Part shown: piece by piece, positions 16,533 to 26,109 of the stretch
Layout: every line of letters begins with the position of its first letter
How positions within the stretch are numbered: the stretch's first letter is position 1
NCBI RefSeq assembly: GCF_000423305.1
Contig: NZ_AUHS01000003.1
Location: 62,001 to 126,000, forward strand
Direction of reading: 5' to 3'
Length of the DNA stretch: 64,000 nt
Source: Legionella moravica DSM 19234
GTDB lineage: Bacteria > Pseudomonadota > Gammaproteobacteria > Legionellales > Legionellaceae
Notes under the pieces: model-generated
Seen by the model: the letters and a program-made list of their open reading frames with translations, nothing else
Told to the model about the DNA's origin: nothing
The model's database searches: none
Position numbers and translations under genes: made by a program

Positions 16533-18043
16533 AAAAAAAGCCTTTATCAACTGGTGCAGAATGGACTTTTGAGTTAATACAGGCTTACGACCGTGAAATT
16601 GCTCGAATCGCCAAAAGTTTTAATCTGGATACTTATCCAAACCAGATTGAGATCATTACCGCAGAACAAATGATGGATGCTTACGCTTCAGTAGGTATGC
16701 CTATAGGCTATCATCACTGGTCCTTTGGCAAACATTTTGTCGGGGTCGAAAAAAGTTACAAACGCGGACAAATGGGGCTTGCCTACGAACTGGTAATTAA
16801 CTCAAATCCGTGTATTTCCTACCTGATGGAAGAAAATACCATGGCAATGCAGGCACTGGTAATTGCCCATGCATGTTATGGACATAATTCATTTTTTAAA
16901 AGTAATTATTTATTTAAAATGTGGACCTCTGCTGATGCCATCATTGATTATTTGGTCTTTGCTAAAAAATACATCAGTGACTGCGAAGAACGACATGGTA
17001 TCGATGAGGTTGAAGCGGTCATTGATGCCTGCCATGCCTTAATGAACTATGGTGTGGATCGCTACAAACATCCGACTGCATTATCCATTCAGGAAGAAAA
17101 AATTCGCCAGCAAAACCGGGAAAGTTACATGCAATCCCAGGTTAATGAGCTATGGCGAACAATTCCTCAGAGTAAACAAATTGATGAAAATGGGCAAAAA
17201 AAACGCTTCCCGGAGGAGCCCCAGGAAAATATTTTATATTTCATTGAAAAAAATGCACCCCTTTTAGAACCCTGGCAAAGAGAAATTGTGAGGATAGTAA
17301 GAAAACTAGCCCAATATTTTTACCCTCAAGGGCAAACCAAAGTGATGAATGAGGGTTGGGCCTGTTTTTGGCACTATACCATTTTACATGCCTTATACGA
17401 TGAAGGATTAGTGACTGATGAGTTTATGCTGGAAATCCTGCAAAGTCATACCAACGTCATCATGCAACCTGCCTATAACAGCCCCTATTACAATGGCATT
17501 AATCCCTATACCTTAGGCTACCACATGATGCAGGATATTAAACGAATTTGTGAGAATCCGACTGAAGAGGATAAAAAATGGTTTCCTTACCTGGCCAATA
17601 CTGATTGGCTTACCAGTCTGGATACCGCAATGAGAAATTATAAAGATGAAAGTTTTATTGCTCAATATCTGTCACCAAAACTGATACGAGACTTAAAATT
17701 ATTCCACATAGTCGATGATGACCGCAGCCCAGAGCTCTATGTACATGCAATTCACAACGAGCCAGGCTATCAACAAATACGCGAAGCCTTATCCAGACAA
17801 TATAATTTGGGTTATTTAGAACCGGATATCCAGGTTTATTCCGTAGATCTGCAAGGAGATCGTTCCCTAACCTTAAGGTACACCCAGCAAAATCGAGTAC
17901 CGCTGGGAGAGACAACAGCGGATGTTCTAAAACATCTCCATAGTTTATGGAAGTTTCCTGTCATATTACAGGCTGTAGATGCAGAAAACAAAGTAACCGC
18001 TGAATATACCTGTCCACCAACAACCGCCAAAGTGCCAAATTAG
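16529..18043 (+). CDS. SpoVR family protein (YcgB)
   Basis: A 504-residue SpoVR-family protein, the third member of the PrkA-YeaH-SpoVR set. Its N-terminal domain spans most of the protein and contains many conserved His, Trp and Tyr residues, such as HHWSFGKHF near residue 65 and NEGWACFWHY near 273. Although named for Bacillus spore cortex formation, it is widespread in non-sporulating bacteria, where its role is unclear but linked to stress and stationary phase. The four-base overlap with yeaH suggests co-translation. A terminator-like hairpin follows. Confidence 0.94.
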   Translation: MKKKPLSTGAEWTFELIQAYDREIARIAKSFNLDTYPNQIEIITAEQMMDAYASVGMPIGYHHWSFGKHFVGVEKSYKRGQMGLAYELVINSNPCISYLMEENTMAMQALVIAHACYGHNSFFKSNYLFKMWTSADAIIDYLVFAKKYISDCEERHGIDEVEAVIDACHALMNYGVDRYKHPTALSIQEEKIRQQNRESYMQSQVNELWRTIPQSKQIDENGQKKRFPEEPQENILYFIEKNAPLLEPWQREIVRIVRKLAQYFYPQGQTKVMNEGWACFWHYTILHALYDEGLVTDEFMLEILQSHTNVIMQPAYNSPYYNGINPYTLGYHMMQDIKRICENPTEEDKKWFPYLANTDWLTSLDTAMRNYKDESFIAQYLSPKLIRDLKLFHIVDDDRSPELYVHAIHNEPGYQQIREALSRQYNLGYLEPDIQVYSVDLQGDRSLTLRYTQQNRVPLGETTADVLKHLHSLWKFPVILQAVDAENKVTAEYTCPPTTAKVPN

Positions 18044-18059
18044 CAAACACCACCGCATC

Positions 18060-18103
18060 AAACCGGTTTTTCCTGACCATGCTATTGGGGGAACGACCGG
18101 TTT
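18060..18103. terminator. Hairpin between convergent spoVR and RasGAP-like gene
   Basis: An 8-bp stem aaaccggt/accggttt with a 28-base loop lies 17 bases past the spoVR stop. It could serve either strand; the T-runs are weak. Confidence 0.4.
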
Positions 18104-18187
18104 AAAAAGTCCTGAATTCAGAGTGAACTCATATTAAGACGATGTTACTCAGTACCAGTCAGCAGTTCAAATGATGCATCCAGGACT

Positions 18188-21004
18188 TTAATTCACCCCT
18201 GGTAATCCAAAGGAATGAATGTTCGCAGGGGAATCGTTATCTTCATCAGAATGCTCGCCAAAAAAGGTCTGAATTAAAGGCTTTTGAACATCTTTTCGGG
18301 GAGTTACATTTCCTTTTGCTTTAAAACTCAACCCTGAAAACTGCTCCTGCTGCAACAGATCATTGAGTTCTTTTAAGCATTCTGTAATATCAAGAACACT
18401 CTTGCTTTGTGTCGTTGTATCTTTTGATTTTGCAGCAATGCTGTCAAGGCAAAGCTCAGTTAAAATCATCTGGCCAATTGTTTCTCTTATTCGATGATCC
18501 TTGGTAACTGGAGCAAAAATCATATCCTGCAACGATTGTGACTCATCGTCTGTCCTGCTTTTTATAGAAAGGGGCGAAGACAGAGATTGTATCGCAGTAG
18601 GAAGAATTTTTAGATACCACATCTTCATAGTGGAATCAGTCAAAAGCTGCGCTTGTTCATAAATGATTGGATTAATGAACCGCAATAAAATTAAAGCCAA
18701 CAGTTTACGTAACCGAGGCTCATCTGCATTAGACGGTTCTTCTCTTCGTAATAAATCGAAATAACTTAAAGATAAAACTTTCTGAATCAATGAAGGAAAC
18801 ATTTTGGGTGATAAAATTGCACTGACTACACTTGCAAATTTACTCTGAACCGTCTCAACATCCATGGGTTCTGCATCAAAACCTTCAGGAGTCAGGAGCA
18901 TAGACTCTCGTTGTTTTACTTTTATTTGGGAGAAGGAGGAAGAAAGAGACAAAACAGATTCCCAAATCTTTTTCTTAAATTCGTTACTCTCCTCATGGGC
19001 TAAGAACTGTTGTATCAACATGGATAATAATTTATTACCCCGACACCAGCTTTCATCCGTTTCTTCCTTTAATAATTCAGCAAATACTGTAAGAAGTTCT
19101 GCCTCTGAAAGATGAGCCGTTAAAAGAGCAGCGATCTGTTTATTGGATTTATGGCAGGCCTCGTTAAGCACGCGCACTCCCCAGATTAATTTCTTTTTGT
19201 CTTTAGTCTTAACCAGTGACAGTACAAAATGAGTTGCCTTTTCAAAATCGCAAGAAAAAAGCTCATTAAAATAATCTGCTAATGAGACATCATTCTGCGA
19301 CGTTCTGCTCAAGGGTAACTTGGAAATAACAGCATGACTTACTCTGCGTTTCACAACTTTATTATCCTCTGAGCTGAGATCCGGTTGATTTATTGAAGCA
19401 GGCTCAAGCAAGGAGGCTTTTGAAGAGGAAGCAGAACTACTGGTGCTGCCGATTTTATTTGAACTATAAAAACTGATTGTTCGTGATGTAGAATAAAGAC
19501 GTCTCTTGGACGATATTAAATCATCTGATTTTTTAGGCCCACTTTCAACTGAACTCTCAGATGCATTCCTTGTTCGTTCAGAACCGTCTCGTTCTATCCG
19601 TACCCTACGAGGTTGACTTGAAGTGTCTTCTAATTCATCCCCTAACTCAATGTGTTTTAATTTGACACTGCATTGATGATCACTATCGGATGCTCCAAAA
19701 CCTGCAAAAATCTGTGTTACTTTTGCCTGGATGTCACTGCCAATCACAAGATCGAGAAATACTGAGGGTTGAGCTGTACTATTCGCTCGAGGTACTGCAA
19801 GACTCATTCCAAGTAAAATATGAAATGCACGTGATAACTCAAGTCTTAATTTTTGTAACTCCAAATCCGGCCATGTGCGAGATAATTTTAATTCTATATC
19901 GATAATTTCTAACAAAGGTGAAATAAAACAAAAATAAAATGCAGATCTCAAGTACAAATCCGGGCTTGAATTTAATTCGTTAATCTTATCCTCTCTGGCC
20001 GCGATATTGTTCCTGGCCACTGAAAGTATATGTCTGAATTGAACGGCCAGATCCAGAGCCGATTCAAAAAGCGCTTGAAAGTGAGGCATAGCGGGATTTA
20101 CTTTGGCCTCCGACTTTAAGAAATCAATACTGGTAATACTGGTGTCCTCGATTAGCTTCGAAACAAACTGATCACTGATGTCATTACATTTTTTATCTTT
20201 TTTAACCATCAATGATAATATTTGAACCAGCATGGTCGAATTACGACAATACAACTGTGTTTGTTCATTTGCAAAAAATGCAGTCATTACCTGACGGTTG
20301 TCCTGATTATCTTCAATAAAAAAGTGTAACAATGCACTGGCCAATCGTTCATCCTGAATGCCATTAATGATTTTTATAAATTTATACAAGCCGTTAATAT
20401 AAATGCCATGATAATTAAAATTTTGTAACGAAGGACTGTTTAATAATACTTGAGGTAATTTAGAACAACTGACTATTGTCGATTCAGCACTTCCAGAATC
20501 AACGGATAACTGCTCTGCCAATAAAGCACGAGAGTTCATAATGTCCTTTCTGGTCACCCCAAAAATGAGTTTAATCTGTGTATTAACTCTGGCTCTCACC
20601 GATTCCAAAACTTGATTGATATCAATCGATCCATCCGAGAGCCTGGATATGTTTTTAAATTCCTTATCAGTGAGTATTTTGCCAAACTCTTTGGTTTGAT
20701 AAAAAACGTCCGGCTCGTTAGAAAAAACACTGCCTAACAATTGAATTAAATGAGCTGTATTTTTTTTATAAATTTGCTTAAATTGACTTCCGCTCACCGG
20801 CTTCTTCTTTTTCATAGAAAGCTCATTCTCGGAAAGTACCACCAGCTCAAGCAAGCTTTTCGTTCCCGTTGACAGTTGAATGGAGTTTTTGAATTCTTCC
20901 AGTGAGAAGGCTCCGTTATTTAATCCAAATTTGATCGCTAAACGATGCGCTTCTTCGATCACAGCTAGTATAATTTGATATTTCTGCCTGGGGGTTAGTT
21001 TCAT
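18188..21004 (-). CDS. Tandem RasGAP-like protein, effector candidate
   Basis: A 938-residue protein when started at the ATG at 21004; the frame can extend three codons to a TTG. Two segments resemble eukaryotic RasGAP domains. The C-terminal one (about residues 575-830) has an arginine-finger loop WCRGNKLLSML (Arg655; compare FRGNSLASK in neurofibromin) and the fingerprint LLRFINPII near 774-782. The N-terminal one (about 180-400) shows a parallel LYCRNSTMLVQI (Arg254) and a weaker FCFISPLL near 358-365. Residues 455-550 are a Ser/Arg-rich linker. There is no signal peptide or membrane helix. Bacteria lack Ras, so the likely target is a host small GTPase after Dot/Icm delivery. GAP activity and secretion are inferred from motifs and context; an orthologue in the lpg2812-2813 region is likely, but I cannot fix the tag. 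Confidence 0.78.
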   Translation of the reverse strand: MKLTPRQKYQIILAVIEEAHRLAIKFGLNNGAFSLEEFKNSIQLSTGTKSLLELVVLSENELSMKKKKPVSGSQFKQIYKKNTAHLIQLLGSVFSNEPDVFYQTKEFGKILTDKEFKNISRLSDGSIDINQVLESVRARVNTQIKLIFGVTRKDIMNSRALLAEQLSVDSGSAESTIVSCSKLPQVLLNSPSLQNFNYHGIYINGLYKFIKIINGIQDERLASALLHFFIEDNQDNRQVMTAFFANEQTQLYCRNSTMLVQILSLMVKKDKKCNDISDQFVSKLIEDTSITSIDFLKSEAKVNPAMPHFQALFESALDLAVQFRHILSVARNNIAAREDKINELNSSPDLYLRSAFYFCFISPLLEIIDIELKLSRTWPDLELQKLRLELSRAFHILLGMSLAVPRANSTAQPSVFLDLVIGSDIQAKVTQIFAGFGASDSDHQCSVKLKHIELGDELEDTSSQPRRVRIERDGSERTRNASESSVESGPKKSDDLISSKRRLYSTSRTISFYSSNKIGSTSSSASSSKASLLEPASINQPDLSSEDNKVVKRRVSHAVISKLPLSRTSQNDVSLADYFNELFSCDFEKATHFVLSLVKTKDKKKLIWGVRVLNEACHKSNKQIAALLTAHLSEAELLTVFAELLKEETDESWCRGNKLLSMLIQQFLAHEESNEFKKKIWESVLSLSSSFSQIKVKQRESMLLTPEGFDAEPMDVETVQSKFASVVSAILSPKMFPSLIQKVLSLSYFDLLRREEPSNADEPRLRKLLALILLRFINPIIYEQAQLLTDSTMKMWYLKILPTAIQSLSSPLSIKSRTDDESQSLQDMIFAPVTKDHRIRETIGQMILTELCLDSIAAKSKDTTTQSKSVLDITECLKELNDLLQQEQFSGLSFKAKGNVTPRKDVQKPLIQTFFGEHSDEDNDSPANIHSFGLPGVN

Positions 21005-21143
21005 AAAGTACAACTCTTAAAATAAAAATTTTTATATTATCAAACCCAAGTCAGCTATAAGACCAATAAATCTTATAAAGTGACTCGTGCATGAACTGTT
21101 TAATCCAACGGATACCACCTTTAATTTAACGGAAGGAATGAGC

Positions 21144-21170
21144 CTCCCGGAGTTAAAAAATTTCCGGGAG
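21144..21170. terminator. Hairpin past the short M28 gene
   Basis: An 8-bp stem ctcccgga/tccgggag with an AT-rich loop lies 18 bases past the stop of the leftward M28 paralog. No clear T-run follows on the minus strand. Confidence 0.4.
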
Positions 21171-21187
21171 ACCACAAAAATACAGCC

Positions 21188-22162
21188 TTAAGATGCCAAT
21201 TCAAGTGCCAACGCAACAGCCAGTTTGGCAAAGTTAGTCATATGATTCAGGTTTAAAAAATCCATAGTATCGGAAGAGCTGTGGATATGAGGATTACGTG
21301 CCTCAAAATCAGACTCCGATGAAAATGCAGTAGAAATCCCCTCTTCATTCCAAGAGGCATGATCACTACACTCATAACCGCAGCTAGAATAATCTACCGG
21401 CACGTGAATGTACGTACTAATTAATTGAGCAATATACCGAGATAAATTTTTGTCGGTGTAATCAGTGTAAACCCACATTGTCGGATCGTCTGGATTGGCG
21501 CGATAACCGGTCATATCAAATTGAATTGCCGCATGCACTGGAATGGATTTTTCCTGAAAATACTCTACTACATAGCGCGATCCAGCTAAATTACGAGTTC
21601 CCGCAGCGTACCAAATAATGTAAATTGGACGTTTAAAGGTCAACTTGGAAGCAAGTAAAACACGAGCGGCTTCCATAATCGTTGCAGAACCACTGCCATC
21701 ATCAGCGCCAGGCATACGACCATCTGGGGTATCCATATGAGCACCGATGATTATTGCGGGAGCCTTGATATTCTTCCCAATGACTGTTACCAATGAAGGT
21801 TGCTTGTACCAGCCGGCTTTAACAAAGTATGTTTCGGTATCGGTACGACCGTACTCAAGTGCCATGGCGTTAAAAGTAGCTTTTAACCAATTTGCCGCTT
21901 CAACTCCAGTATCTTTGGTTGCTGAACGATTAGTATATGAGGTCAGATGATTTAATGTAAGCCAAATATTATCTGGCACGACTGCTTTCAAAGCCGTATT
22001 CACTTCTTTTGTATGATTAATTTCGAAATGATTGTGTTGTGTTTTATCCGCTTCGCGAGACTGAGTTACTACTGACTCTTCCTGAGATGATTGAAACTCT
22101 GCAAAAATTGGATTACTGACAAATACTAAACTTGCAGCGATCGATAATATGAATTGACGCAT
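21188..22162 (-). CDS. M28 aminopeptidase paralog lacking catalytic glutamates
   Basis: A 324-residue protein from the ATG at 22162, which has GGGAGAGGAA immediately upstream and gives a good Sec signal peptide (residues 1-21). The M28 domain is closely similar to the neighbouring LapA over its whole length. Zinc ligands are retained: His142, the Asp pair of the DDGSG loop near 154, Asp216 and His294. However, the LapA sequence AAEERGL, containing the general base and a metal-binding glutamate, is AAGTRNL here (Gly188-Thr189), and one Gly is missing before DDGSG. The LapA N-terminal propeptide-like region is also mostly missing. It probably arose by tandem duplication and is an exported pseudoenzyme, perhaps still binding peptide. 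The gene-free gap to LapA (22163-22519) holds only a hairpin. Confidence 0.85.
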   Translation of the reverse strand: MRQFILSIAASLVFVSNPIFAEFQSSQEESVVTQSREADKTQHNHFEINHTKEVNTALKAVVPDNIWLTLNHLTSYTNRSATKDTGVEAANWLKATFNAMALEYGRTDTETYFVKAGWYKQPSLVTVIGKNIKAPAIIIGAHMDTPDGRMPGADDGSGSATIMEAARVLLASKLTFKRPIYIIWYAAGTRNLAGSRYVVEYFQEKSIPVHAAIQFDMTGYRANPDDPTMWVYTDYTDKNLSRYIAQLISTYIHVPVDYSSCGYECSDHASWNEEGISTAFSSESDFEARNPHIHSSSDTMDFLNLNHMTNFAKLAVALALELAS

Positions 22163-22470
22163 TTCCTCTCCCATTTAATTGTTAAACCCATTGTGCCGCA
22201 AAATAAATGAACTCACCCAAAAATCCTTTCAAGAAAAACGTCTACCATCAAGGACTTATATGTGTTCTCAATGGCTATTAACAACCATGATCCCGGTTAT
22301 TTCGTTTGATTTTACAATTACGTGAGCAAATATACTACAACAAACTCAAAAAATATACCTGATACCCTAAAATAGTTACATACTATTTTCGAGGTCAAAA
22401 ACAATGGCTTAAACAGCCAACGGGAGATATTTTGAGATAAGAGGATGACCCTATTGGGCCTGTAGATCGG

Positions 22471-22493
22471 TTATCCCCGCTTAACGGGGATAA
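22471..22493. terminator. Hairpin past lapA
   Basis: A perfect 8-bp stem ttatcccc/ggggataa with a 7-base loop lies 27 bases beyond the lapA stop. There is no T-run, so termination strength is uncertain. Confidence 0.45.
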
Positions 22494-22519
22494 CATTAAA
22501 GTAATTTAGGATGTTCTGA

Positions 22520-23725
22520 TTATTCTGAAGCCAGTTCGATCACAAACGCCAAAGCTAATTTAGAGAAATTAGTCATGTGCTCAAGGCTCAATAAAGACAT
22601 GGTGTCAGAAGAACTATGAATATAGGGGTTGTGTTCTTCAAAATTAGATTCACATGGGAATGCAGCGGGAACTCCTATATCTGTCCAGGATGCATGATCA
22701 CTGCAACCGTAGCCACAGCGTGAATAATCAACAGGAACCTGTACGTAGGTATCAATTAGTTTTGCAACATAATTACTTAAACCCCGATCAGTATAGTCGG
22801 TGAATACCCACATGGTAGGATCATCTGCTTTCACACGATAACCGGTCATATCAAATTGAACGGCTGCTTTAACCGGAATAGAATGGTCCTGGAAGTATTC
22901 CACTACATGCTGCGAACCAACCAATCCTCTTTCTTCAGCAGCATACCAAATGATATAAACAGGACGCTTGAATGTTGTTTTAGAGGCCAACAAAACACGC
23001 GCTGCTTCCATAACACTTGAAGAGCCGCTACCATCATCACCAGCTCCTGGCATACGACCATCCAGAGTATCCATGTGCGCACCAATAACAATACCGGGTG
23101 CCTTAATGTCTTTACCTATAACCGTTACTAAAGAAGGTTGTTTATACCAGCCTGTTTTCACAAAATAGGTTTCTGTGTCAGTACGACCGTATTCAACAGC
23201 CATCGCTTCAAAAGTAGCCTTAAGCCAATTGGCCACTTCAACACCCGTATCCTTTGTTGCGGAACGATTGTGATAGGAAGTTAAATGGGTTAGTGTTTGC
23301 CAGATGTTATCTGCGACGACTTCCTTCAAAGCCGCGTTAACCTCTTCCTGATGTTTGATTTCATATACATCTTTATTTAACTTACCCAGAGAAAGGGATT
23401 TTAAAGCGTCCTGCTCCAGCAGATTTTGTGCGGACTGCTTTTGAACAGCGAATTGTGTTCCGGTGATTTTATGGCTGACGTTCACAAAGTGACCGCATTT
23501 AACTTGATCTGCTAATAAGACCAGTTTCTCAACATCACTGGATTGGATATCAATAATTTTAAATTGTTTGTCTTCTGCTAATACATCATAAGGTACCGCA
23601 ATTTTTGCAGCCAGGCATTGAGGTACTTGTAATTGCTCATGTGCTGGAATGCCTGCAGCAAAAAGTGAGTTTCCGGCAAATACTAAGCCTGTTGTTATAC
23701 AGGTCATCCATTGGTTTAAACGCAT
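22520..23725 (-). CDS. lapA: Secreted leucine aminopeptidase LapA (M28)
   Basis: A 401-residue secreted zinc aminopeptidase. A signal peptide covers residues 1-24, followed by a region to about 120 that may be a propeptide. The M28 catalytic domain then shows His217 and Asp219 in GAHMD, Asp230/231 in the DDGSG loop, the catalytic glutamates Glu264-Glu265 in AAEERG, Asp292, and His370. Cys337 and Cys341 match the disulfide of Vibrio aminopeptidase. L. pneumophila LapA is an established type II secretion substrate that releases amino acids during growth in amoebae. The gene next to mavN fits the lpg2814 position. An AGGAG site precedes the ATG. It probably shares an origin with the shorter gene downstream. 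Confidence 0.92.
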   Translation of the reverse strand: MRLNQWMTCITTGLVFAGNSLFAAGIPAHEQLQVPQCLAAKIAVPYDVLAEDKQFKIIDIQSSDVEKLVLLADQVKCGHFVNVSHKITGTQFAVQKQSAQNLLEQDALKSLSLGKLNKDVYEIKHQEEVNAALKEVVADNIWQTLTHLTSYHNRSATKDTGVEVANWLKATFEAMAVEYGRTDTETYFVKTGWYKQPSLVTVIGKDIKAPGIVIGAHMDTLDGRMPGAGDDGSGSSSVMEAARVLLASKTTFKRPVYIIWYAAEERGLVGSQHVVEYFQDHSIPVKAAVQFDMTGYRVKADDPTMWVFTDYTDRGLSNYVAKLIDTYVQVPVDYSRCGYGCSDHASWTDIGVPAAFPCESNFEEHNPYIHSSSDTMSLLSLEHMTNFSKLALAFVIELASE

Positions 23726-23750
23726 ATGCTCTCCTAATTTAATTTCACAA

Positions 23751-23870
23751 GACTTAAGAAAAAATCCAAGATCAAGGCAAAAGGAATTTTTAATAATGAA
23801 GTTTAAATTAATTAAGTGACCTAATTAAAAATTACAAATATCCAAGAGATTGGGCATTTTTCCTAAGTCC
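23751..23870. repeat. 120-bp dispersed repeat, copy A
   Basis: The ends gacttaagaaaaaatcc and the complement of ggacttaggaaaaatgccc form an imperfect terminal inverted repeat. A related copy in the same orientation is at 31457-31578, sharing the aaaaatccaag start and the gattgggc-tttttc-taagtcctg end. It is likely a small non-autonomous element placed between lapA and mavN. Confidence 0.6.
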
Positions 23871-23971
23871 TGTTTCAGAGACGATACTACATGATGAACA
23901 AAATGATGCAAGCAAACTTTTCAAAATCGTACAATTCACCTGGCTCTTTGTGCTCTATTTTTGCACTTAAT

Positions 23972-23990
23972 GCTATTGATAATCATTTTC
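23972..23990. promoter_or_regulatory. Fur box upstream of mavN
   Basis: gctattgataatcattttc matches 16 of 19 positions of the classic Fur consensus GATAATGATAATCATTATC. It overlaps a plausible promoter (TTGATA 23976-23981, TATACA 23997-24002) just ahead of the mavN ATG at 24021. This predicts repression by iron-loaded Fur and induction under iron limitation. Confidence 0.8.
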
Positions 23991-24020
23991 ATTTGATATA
24001 CAGTTCAACTTCAAACAATT

Positions 24021-26012
24021 ATGAGCAAAGATATCGCAATGAAACTAAAAAAATCATTTATTGATCCCCAAAAAATTCCACTTAACCTGGCCTTGATACT
24101 ACTGACACTTGGTGCCAGCTTAATTCTTGGCTTTTTAAGCTTTAGTGGCATGTACGCCCTTATACCAGTTTTGTCATTAGCAATTGCAACATTCGGGCTG
24201 TCTGTACTCTACGAAGGGGAAATATATCTCCAAAATATCAAAGGCGCCTTCAACAAATTATTAAAAAATAATTATCTTGAGAACAAGCTGGCAAAAGAAT
24301 ACTTGCTCAATCACCTAAATGAAGATGCCCATGATGAAGACTATCCTCAATTCTTCAAAGACTATAAAACGCAGCTCAAACTTCTTCGCGCCTTTGGCCA
24401 CAAAGAATTGGATGAAGAAAGTAAAAAAAGCAAAAAGCACATTGAAAAAACACTTGCCGACATGGAACAATGGTTTGCACGGCAGTTGTTCTCAAGTAAA
24501 GAAAAACACAATACAGCCGAATCCGAATATGCTTTAAAATTACGGCTTTGGCTCGCGAACCACCATCAAAATGAGTATCAACAACGACTGGAACAACGCC
24601 GCTTTCACTATAATATTGTAAAAGCGTTTAGCCTCCTGTCTGGTTTATTCATGGGTTTAGGCAGTACGTACCTCATTGTTGAAGCATTCACTATTATTCC
24701 GTTTTTTGCTGTGATTCCCTTCGCTTTATGGCCAATAATGGTCCTTCCCATGGCAGCTATCGCTGGTGCCGCCTACGCTATGCTGACTTTTAATGCCATT
24801 ACCGACATGATCAATAATAATACTGTTGCCAAATGGTATAACAAAATCAGCCAGGATTTAAGCCAGGGCTTAACTCTACGAAACGTATTCATTGCTTCAA
24901 CCGCAGTATTTCTTGTTGGGTTGGCTCTAGCGCTTACAATATGTACGGCCGGAACCTGGTGGACGATAGCAACTAACGCACGCCCACTGTTTGACTGGAT
25001 GAAAAAAATGCCCAGCTTCATCATGGGGGTTATTAATCCAGTAATTACCGGCTTATCCGCTATATTTTTCAACATACAAAATTCTGCTGAATCCCTGGAA
25101 ATGGTTGACGAAGCATCACAGAGTAAATCGCATTTTTTTGCAGGACTTTACGATTATTTTGTCAAAGGATTTCAAAATCTTATCAAGACCGAAAATTGGT
25201 TACAAATCATTAACCCATTTAGGATCTTACTTAAATTAACGGTCACGCCATTACGTATCCTGTTTTTTCTAGGTCATCTGGTGAGTATTGCCTTGACATC
25301 GGATCGTATGCCTGGGGTCCCTCAAATAGTATCCATGCTGATCGCCATAATCAGCGAAGGTTTTGAAGACGCACATTATTTTCTTCCCCAGCATCATGAT
25401 CCTGATGATGAAAAGGATGAACATGGGCACAAAGACATTAATGAACTGCTTCAAGAACGAATGGATGAACATGGCGGACACGATCATAATATGGATATTC
25501 CGACCTGGCTTCTCAATACTATTGCATCACCACTCTATGCTCTGGCCGCTCTATGGGACTCACAAGCCAGTAGACTAAATCAATCAAAGCAGAATGAACC
25601 ATCCGACAATGAGGTTACCAGTCAAACACCACAAGTTTTATCCTTCCAGCAAGCCTGGAACAAGCAGCGAGGCATTGCCAAAGAACACCACGTTGAAATT
25701 GATCCTCAAGCCAAACGCCCTTCAAAACAATGGCAAGAAGAACATGCCATTGAACGAATTGAACGGTTTAAAACAAATCATCTCAAAAATGTTCTTATTG
25801 GTCATGATAAAGCGAATGCCAAAATCATTGAACTGGATAAATTAAAAGATGCTATTCGTCATCCCCAAAATGGTGAGTCTCTGGCTGAAATACTAAAAGA
25901 AGCCAAAAACCAATCGGCGTATAACCAACACCGAATGTTTGCTCAAAAAGATGAAAAAACAAGAACCCAGGAATTTATTGAAGAACTGCCAAAAAGAGTC
26001 AATGCATTATAA
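24021..26012 (+). CDS. mavN: MavN/IroT, vacuolar iron transporter effector
   Basis: A 663-residue multi-pass membrane protein. Hydrophobic segments lie around residues 18-60, 200-255, 290-325, 335-350, 410-450 and 490-510, with soluble charged ends. A His/Asp/Glu-rich loop near 455-495, with clusters HHDPDD, DEHGHKD and HGGHDHN, suits metal handling. MavN (Lpg2815) is a Dot/Icm effector reported to sit in the Legionella vacuole membrane and move ferrous iron to the bacteria. Identification rests on the His-rich loop, topology and the lapA neighbour. The start lacks a strong ribosome site; Met7 is an alternative. The Fur box immediately upstream fits iron-regulated expression. Confidence 0.9.
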   Translation: MSKDIAMKLKKSFIDPQKIPLNLALILLTLGASLILGFLSFSGMYALIPVLSLAIATFGLSVLYEGEIYLQNIKGAFNKLLKNNYLENKLAKEYLLNHLNEDAHDEDYPQFFKDYKTQLKLLRAFGHKELDEESKKSKKHIEKTLADMEQWFARQLFSSKEKHNTAESEYALKLRLWLANHHQNEYQQRLEQRRFHYNIVKAFSLLSGLFMGLGSTYLIVEAFTIIPFFAVIPFALWPIMVLPMAAIAGAAYAMLTFNAITDMINNNTVAKWYNKISQDLSQGLTLRNVFIASTAVFLVGLALALTICTAGTWWTIATNARPLFDWMKKMPSFIMGVINPVITGLSAIFFNIQNSAESLEMVDEASQSKSHFFAGLYDYFVKGFQNLIKTENWLQIINPFRILLKLTVTPLRILFFLGHLVSIALTSDRMPGVPQIVSMLIAIISEGFEDAHYFLPQHHDPDDEKDEHGHKDINELLQERMDEHGGHDHNMDIPTWLLNTIASPLYALAALWDSQASRLNQSKQNEPSDNEVTSQTPQVLSFQQAWNKQRGIAKEHHVEIDPQAKRPSKQWQEEHAIERIERFKTNHLKNVLIGHDKANAKIIELDKLKDAIRHPQNGESLAEILKEAKNQSAYNQHRMFAQKDEKTRTQEFIEELPKRVNAL

Positions 26013-26109
26013 CAATCTTAAGTCATATATCCCGAGCAAAGCAAAAACACTCGCGATGCTCAGGATAATAGTCTTGTAGTCATTCTTCACTTAATGACCA
26101 CTATCCCCA

